A stretch of DNA of 8,233 nt from Firmicutes bacterium UBA1702 (GTDB taxonomy: Bacteria > Bacillota > Clostridia > Peptostreptococcales > Anaerovoracaceae). Where the stretch lies: contig DCJK01000041.1 in NCBI GenBank assembly GCA_002320005.1, forward strand, positions 51,836 to 60,068, written 5' to 3'. Below, piece by piece: positions 5,743 to 8,233 of this stretch (the first letter of the stretch is position 1; the number at the start of each line of letters is the position of its first letter). A program made the translations under genes and the position numbers. Under the pieces are notes generated by a model. The model worked only from the letters and a program-made list of their open reading frames with translations, was not told the origin of the DNA and made no database searches.

Positions 5743-6018
5743 TTACTCTTTATTATTGGCTGTCATCTCGCTTGCCAAACTCCATTCAACAATATAATCA
5801 TCATTGTTGATTTTTTCAATATCCATTCCATATTCTTCTAAAGATTCCCCATTAGCTTTCAACTCTATCTGTATTACATCAAGAATTTCAGTATATGCCA
5901 GCCTTTTTCCTTGAAGAAAAGAATCTGTCATATCATTATTGCTTTCTACAATTGCTTCGCCTGCATATTCTAATATTCGTTCTATCAAGTATTTCATACT
6001 ATTTTTATCCATTACCAT
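5743..6018 (-). CDS. Small acidic helical protein, possible immunity protein
   Basis: The protein has 91 residues from ATG 6018, or 89 from ATG 6012 (MDKNSMKYLIERIL), for which GGGATGA upstream may serve as a weak ribosome binding site. It is predicted almost wholly helical: MKYLIERILEYAGEAI, FLQGKRLAYTEILDVIQIEL and a C-terminal acidic segment with EEYGMDIEK and DYIVEWSLASE. The pattern FxxGxxxAYxEILDxI is typical of small uncharacterised proteins next to toxin genes, but I cannot assign a named family. The upstream repeat-fused tail (stop TAA 6005-6007) overlaps ATG 6012 as ATGGATAA, so the gene appears translationally coupled to whatever is joined before it, as expected for an immunity gene after its toxin. 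It ends 12 bp before the repeat. The cassette C6 is only 334 bp, the smallest here. Confidence 0.65.
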   Translation of the reverse strand: MVMDKNSMKYLIERILEYAGEAIVESNNDMTDSFLQGKRLAYTEILDVIQIELKANGESLEEYGMDIEKINNDDYIVEWSLASEMTANNKE

Positions 6019-6100
6019 TCATCCCTATCGTTAATGATATCCATTCTTCTTTTAATTGCTTTTTCGTTGAACAATGCACCACTTTTGGCGGGTCGTTCAA
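6005..6100 (-). pseudogene. Repeat-fused C-terminal toxin-like tail entering C6
   Basis: From TTG in repeat copy 7, the - strand reads LNDPPKVVHCST, then KKQLKEEWISLTIGMNGNG and stop. The WI.LTIGMNGNG-type ending resembles the last residues of polymorphic toxin domains, and its stop overlaps the start of the 91-residue gene. I infer that C6 holds the last few codons of a toxin gene plus its complete immunity gene; a complete toxin domain is not present. No ribosome binding site is seen for the tail itself. Confidence 0.4.
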
Positions 6101-6101
6101 C
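6066..6101 (+). repeat. 36-bp cassette repeat, copy 7
   Basis: Full majority-sequence copy between C6 and C7. Confidence 0.97.
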
Positions 6102-6118
6102 TAAAACTTTTCTTAAAA

Positions 6119-6685
6119 CTATTTGAACTCAATCATAAAGTTATATCCTTCATTTGCTGCTTCAAGTAACTGTTTAATAACTTCTTTTGCATTCTCATCT
6201 GCCTCTTCTAAAAAGCCATTTTCAGGGTTTTTAGCAAAAGCTTCCGCAGACTTTTCAGCTTCGCCTATAATCTGAATTGTCTGTTCTGAATTCGCCTTAA
6301 TGATTGAAAAATTAGTGTCATATAGTGTGATATCTTCACTTCCAATCTTAATTGATTCTTCATCAATTTCACAATGCGGTATATAAACTGTAATGTTATT
6401 ACCATCCTGCTCATATGTTATTTCTTTTACATCAAACCCCGCATAAATTGTTGTTCTGTAGTGAACTAGATACTCGCTCTTATTAATAAAAGGAATTTTT
6501 CCCTTTGTGCTTTCAAATACATCTGATATGTATAACTTCTGTGTTGTTAGCACGGATGCATCTTCTAATATAGATTCAATAACTAAATTTTCTTTATCTT
6601 CATTAGAAGGTCCATCCCATAACACTCCTAGTCCAATAACTGCTACTATAGCTAAAACAGCTAATACTCCTATAATCTTCTTCAT
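6119..6685 (-). CDS. DUF4230-like membrane-anchored protein
   Basis: The protein has 188 residues from ATG 6685, with AGGAG at 6695-6699 and a 9-base spacer. Residues 4-22 (IIGVLAVLAIVAVIGLGVL) form one N-terminal membrane segment or signal anchor, so the rest is probably outside the cytoplasm. The body matches the DUF4230 pattern: an initial helix and strand (ASVLTTQKLYISDVFES), YLVHYRTTIYAGFDVKEITYEQ (the 'aGvDl..i' motif), ITVYIPHCEID (the 'vxlPxaxI' motif), a middle acidic strand set, and a C-terminal helix (NAKEVIKQLLEAANEGYNF). The biochemical role of DUF4230 proteins is not established. It is the second gene of C7, whose 44-residue first gene stops 2 bp before this ATG. It ends 17 bp before the repeat. 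The protein looks complete. Confidence 0.75.
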   Translation of the reverse strand: MKKIIGVLAVLAIVAVIGLGVLWDGPSNEDKENLVIESILEDASVLTTQKLYISDVFESTKGKIPFINKSEYLVHYRTTIYAGFDVKEITYEQDGNNITVYIPHCEIDEESIKIGSEDITLYDTNFSIIKANSEQTIQIIGEAEKSAEAFAKNPENGFLEEADENAKEVIKQLLEAANEGYNFMIEFK

Positions 6686-6687
6686 TA

Positions 6688-6822
6688 CTATTTTCTCCTA
6701 TTTCTACGATCATTTTTGATTTCATTCTTTTCTACAATTATCCCCACCTGATTTGCGTATTCCTGGTTCTTATTAACATTCATAATAAGCTTAGCAGTTA
6801 ATACTCTTTGTTTAGTTCTCAT
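6688..6822 (-). CDS. 44-residue basic small protein upstream of the DUF4230 gene
   Basis: This small gene starts at ATG 6822, preceded by AAGAAGGA and AAGGAT within 4-18 bases, and stops with TAG at 6688-6690, leaving 2 bases before the next ATG. Such tight spacing argues for a real operon partner. The sequence reads MRTKQRVLTAKLIMNVNKNQ and then EYANQVGIIVEKNEI before a strongly basic end (KNDRRNRRK). No membrane segment or known motif is seen. The EYANQVGI stretch could form a small helix-turn element. It may be a nucleic-acid-binding or regulatory peptide, or simply a conserved short partner; there is not enough to assign a function. Confidence 0.55.
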   Translation of the reverse strand: MRTKQRVLTAKLIMNVNKNQEYANQVGIIVEKNEIKNDRRNRRK

Positions 6823-6903
6823 AATCCTTGTTCCTTCTTTTAATAACCCTTTTCTTTATATGTCTATCATACGACTATTGACTCTTATAATAAATGACTA
6901 CAG

Positions 6904-6981
6904 TTACAAGATAACGTGTGTTAATTCCTCAATTTCTGCAATATAAGTTGAACAATGCACCACTTTTGGCGGGTCGTTCAA
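6904..6981 (-). pseudogene. Repeat-fused short tail entering C7
   Basis: From TTG in repeat copy 8, the - strand reads LNDPPKVVHCST, then YIAEIEELTHVIL and stop. This is 13 residues of helical character and again the same frame as in C3, C5, C6, C8 and C9. Taken alone it is weak, since short open tails arise by chance. About 80 bp lie between its stop and the 44-residue gene; that stretch is AT-rich and may hold that gene's promoter, although no convincing -35/-10 pair was found. Confidence 0.3.
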
Positions 6982-6982
6982 C
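6947..6982 (+). repeat. 36-bp cassette repeat, copy 8, with 3' extension TGCAAAGTGCTTT
   Basis: Full majority-sequence copy between C7 and C8, followed at 6983-6995 by the same 13-base extension as copy 6. Confidence 0.97.
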
Positions 6983-6995
6983 TGCAAAGTGCTTT

Positions 6996-7160
6996 TTACT
7001 TCAATACTTTTTCAATCTGATCAATCCGTAAATCCTCTGTGTATGTATCACCGTTCTTGTCTATGTCTGCAAGAAAAAAGTAATCTTCTTCAAAGATTTC
7101 AACAATAGATGCCTTGTTTCCATCTTTCAACAAAACCCTATCATATTGTTTTATTTTCAT
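6996..7160 (-). CDS. DUF4926 protein (likely immunity/antitoxin partner of the DUF6883 module)
   Basis: The protein has 54 residues from ATG 7160. The start overlaps the stop of the preceding DUF6883 frame (ATGA), and AGAGG lies about 9 bases upstream, so translation is coupled. The sequence matches the short beta-barrel DUF4926 type: MKIKQYDRVLLKDGNKASIV (strand, 'D.V.L..g..G.Vv'), then IFEEDYFFLADIDKNGDTY, and a closing segment LRIDQIEKVLK. Families of this size and shape occur beside DUF6883 domains in many bacteria, which suggests a two-gene toxin/immunity or toxin/antitoxin unit; the roles are inferred from context, not shown. It ends 13 bp before the repeat, followed only by the AAAGCACTTTGCA extension, so the cassette is very compact. 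Confidence 0.75.
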   Translation of the reverse strand: MKIKQYDRVLLKDGNKASIVEIFEEDYFFLADIDKNGDTYTEDLRIDQIEKVLK

Positions 7161-7498
7161 TCCGTCACACCTCTTTTCGTAACATAAACGCTGGTCAATC
7201 TTTTGTCTTCGCCTTCATGAATCCAAGCCGTCAAAACATTAGCCTTTTCCCCATTCGCACCAGTGGCTTCAAAAATATATTCATATTTCATACCATATCC
7301 CGAATCACCTTTTTCAACAAACTTGCTTTCGTCCGCAAGTTCCATAATCTGGTCTTTTAGGCTTTGGTAATTGTCCTGTGTATAACCCAATGCCTTTTTG
7401 AATGCCATTGCCTTGTTAGGTTCTTTTAACGGATCTAAAGCATAGTTTACAAGCTTTTCGGTTGAACAATGCACCACTTTTGGCGGGTCGTTTAACAC
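7157..7498 (-). CDS. DUF6883 effector-like module fused in frame to the repeat
   Basis: The frame begins at GTG 7498, crosses repeat copy 9 (LNDPPKVVHCST) and then encodes a complete DUF6883-type domain of about 100 residues: KLVNYALDP and KAMAFKKALGY near the start, a helix LKDQIMELA, then YGMKYEYIFEATGANGEKANVLTAW and a final strand LTSVYVTKRG. This domain is usually found at the C-terminus of large secreted or phage-associated toxins, or alone beside DUF4926. The domain has no start codon of its own in C8; the first coding residue after the repeat (Glu) is already inside the module. GTG 7498 overlaps the stop of the C9 frame (GTGTTAA), so expression by termination-reinitiation from C9 is possible. 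No separate ribosome binding site is visible. Domain call good; function unproven. Confidence 0.7.
   Translation of the reverse strand: MLNDPPKVVHCSTEKLVNYALDPLKEPNKAMAFKKALGYTQDNYQSLKDQIMELADESKFVEKGDSGYGMKYEYIFEATGANGEKANVLTAWIHEGEDKRLTSVYVTKRGVTE
7461..7496 (+). repeat. 36-bp cassette repeat, copy 9, one substitution
   Basis: Copy between C8 and C9 with C to T at repeat base 33 (GTTTAAC instead of GTTCAAC). This turns one G-C pair of the terminal inverted repeat into G-T. On the - strand it changes TTGA to TTAA, removing the repeat's TTG codon but keeping a stop for the C9 gene. Confidence 0.96.
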
Positions 7499-8217
7499 GT
7501 TTCATTGACAATATCTAACAAATCTGATATACTAATTGTAGTAGAGGTAGGGCCCTGAAAAGCCTGGCTGCTTTGTGCAGAATCCTCTACTATTTTTTTT
7601 GCCCTTATAGAATACAAGGAACTAAATTCAACCAACTCTACCTGTCCTGTTGTTAATTTTGAAACAATAAAGCATGCAGGAATCTTTTCTCCACTTTCTG
7701 TTTGACCATACCCTAATAAAATATCACTATCATATTTTCTGTTTTCATCTGCAATCGCTTCATTGATTTTTACGGCATTTTTAAGATAGTCCTCCAAGTG
7801 CATTGAAACCATAGCTGTATATTCATAGTTTCGATCTAAACCATGTTCTAAACCTGGTCTCCCAACAATAATATCTTTTCCGGTATCATTATTATGGACA
7901 ACCACCGGACCACCATCATTTTGTTTAGGAAGTCTATTTCTAGCCTCGTTTACGATCTCTTTTCTGCTTTTTTCTTTAACGCTTTCAAGAGTAGTAGTTA
8001 TTACGCTTATAGGCATATCAGGCTTTGACACGAGTTTTTCGTATGTGATGCTACTATCCTCGTTCTGTGAAAATTTGATAATGTCGCTGTCGGCCTCTGT
8101 AGTCAAATTAGAATCTACTTTACCGGTAGTTGCCTTACTCATTTCCTTGTAGGCTTTATCAAAGGTGTTCTTAGTTGAACAATGCACCACTTTTGGCGGG
8201 TCGTTCAACAGAAACAT
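7492..8217 (-). CDS. Polyvalent-protein fragment with LPD3-like domain, truncated at the repeat
   Basis: The 241-residue frame begins at ATG 8217 in the next cassette, without a ribosome binding site, crosses repeat copy 10 (LNDPPKVVHCST) and covers the whole of C9. After a polar linker (IIKFSQNEDSS) comes a region resembling large polyvalent-protein-associated domain 3: EIVNEARNRLP, VVVHNNDTGKDIIVGRPGLE, a helix MHLEDYLKNAVKI, then DILLGYGQTESGEKIPACFI and VEFSSLYSIRAKK. The end SISDLLDIVNETC stops at a TAA formed by the repeat itself. Related proteins normally continue past 'SISDLL..VN' for one more short helix, so the gene appears cut by the border. Such proteins are carried by phages and conjugative elements and are thought to modify or degrade host components on entry. 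This copy is probably a stored fragment; no 5' part is in view. Confidence 0.6.
   Translation of the reverse strand: MFLLNDPPKVVHCSTKNTFDKAYKEMSKATTGKVDSNLTTEADSDIIKFSQNEDSSITYEKLVSKPDMPISVITTTLESVKEKSRKEIVNEARNRLPKQNDGGPVVVHNNDTGKDIIVGRPGLEHGLDRNYEYTAMVSMHLEDYLKNAVKINEAIADENRKYDSDILLGYGQTESGEKIPACFIVSKLTTGQVELVEFSSLYSIRAKKIVEDSAQSSQAFQGPTSTTISISDLLDIVNETC
8174..8209 (+). repeat. 36-bp cassette repeat, copy 10
   Basis: Full majority-sequence copy. Only 24 bases of the following cassette lie in the window, so the array continues to the right. On the - strand the frame VERPAKSGALFN ends at a TAA directly after the repeat, as at copy 4. Confidence 0.97.
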
Positions 8218-8233
8218 CCGTCAAAAGCAACAT

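Noticed and set aside
7109..7360. 83-residue + strand ORF
   Set aside because: It is antisense to the DUF6883 module, with no start signal.
1..8209. CRISPR array, suggested by a 36-bp repeat with dyad ends
   Set aside because: The intervals are 334-2513 bp, contain genes, and vary greatly in length; no cas genes are present.
1..8209. Insertion sequence or MITE copies dispersed into a continuous locus
   Set aside because: No target-site duplication flanks any copy, and interrupted genes (aminotransferase, ART, LPD3-like) do not continue on the other side of the repeat.

Overview
The window is an AT-rich stretch of an accessory cassette region. The purine-rich ribosome binding sites (AGGAGGT, AAGGAGA), the low GC content and the protein families point to an anaerobic low-GC Firmicute, probably a clostridial gut or oral lineage. 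A spirochaete host cannot be excluded. No integrase, transposase, tRNA, rRNA or replication gene is present.

The organising feature is a 36-bp repeat that begins GTTGAAC and ends GTTCAAC. It occurs ten times, always in the same orientation: 1-22 (cut by the window edge), 684-719, 3233-3268, 4164-4199, 4608-4643, 5696-5731, 6066-6101, 6947-6982, 7461-7496 and 8174-8209. Seven full copies are identical, two carry one substitution each, and the partial copy matches over its visible length. Conservation stops at the ends of the 36 bp, apart from a 13-bp extension shared by two copies. The DNA between copies (334 to 2513 bp) is unrelated from one interval to the next, so the repeats act as exact borders of nine complete cassettes (called C1 to C9 here, left to right).

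C1 (23-683, + strand) is a fragment of a phage/mobile-element 'polyvalent' protein with an ADP-ribosyltransferase domain. C2 (720-3232, + strand) is the largest and holds a two-gene operon: a secreted C39-type papain-fold peptidase and a lipoprotein, with a candidate promoter and a clear terminator. From C3 on, genes lie on the - strand. C3 has a GNAT acetyltransferase and the C-terminal stump of a class III aminotransferase. C4 is an in-frame fragment of a polyvalent/MuF-like protein. C5 has an SMI1/KNR4 immunity-like gene and a broken small gene. C6 encodes a small helical protein just downstream of a toxin-like C-terminal tail. C7 has a 44-residue protein and a DUF4230 membrane-anchored protein. 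C8 has a DUF6883 module and a DUF4926 gene overlapping by 4 nt. C9 is an LPD3-like polyvalent protein fragment cut off at the repeat.

Taken together, this is a gene-cassette array with integron-like layout (one or two genes, then a short imperfectly palindromic site at the 3' end of the cassette) whose site is shorter than, and differs from, the usual attC. Cargo is rich in toxin, immunity and effector fragments. The repeat is translatable in four of six frames and contains TTGA (TTG start overlapping TGA stop) at the 5' end of either strand. Several cassettes continue from the repeat in the same frame (LNDPPKVVHCST) straight into protein tails. I infer a site-specific shuffling system that stores, and may join in frame, C-terminal protein modules; the recombinase is not in the window.
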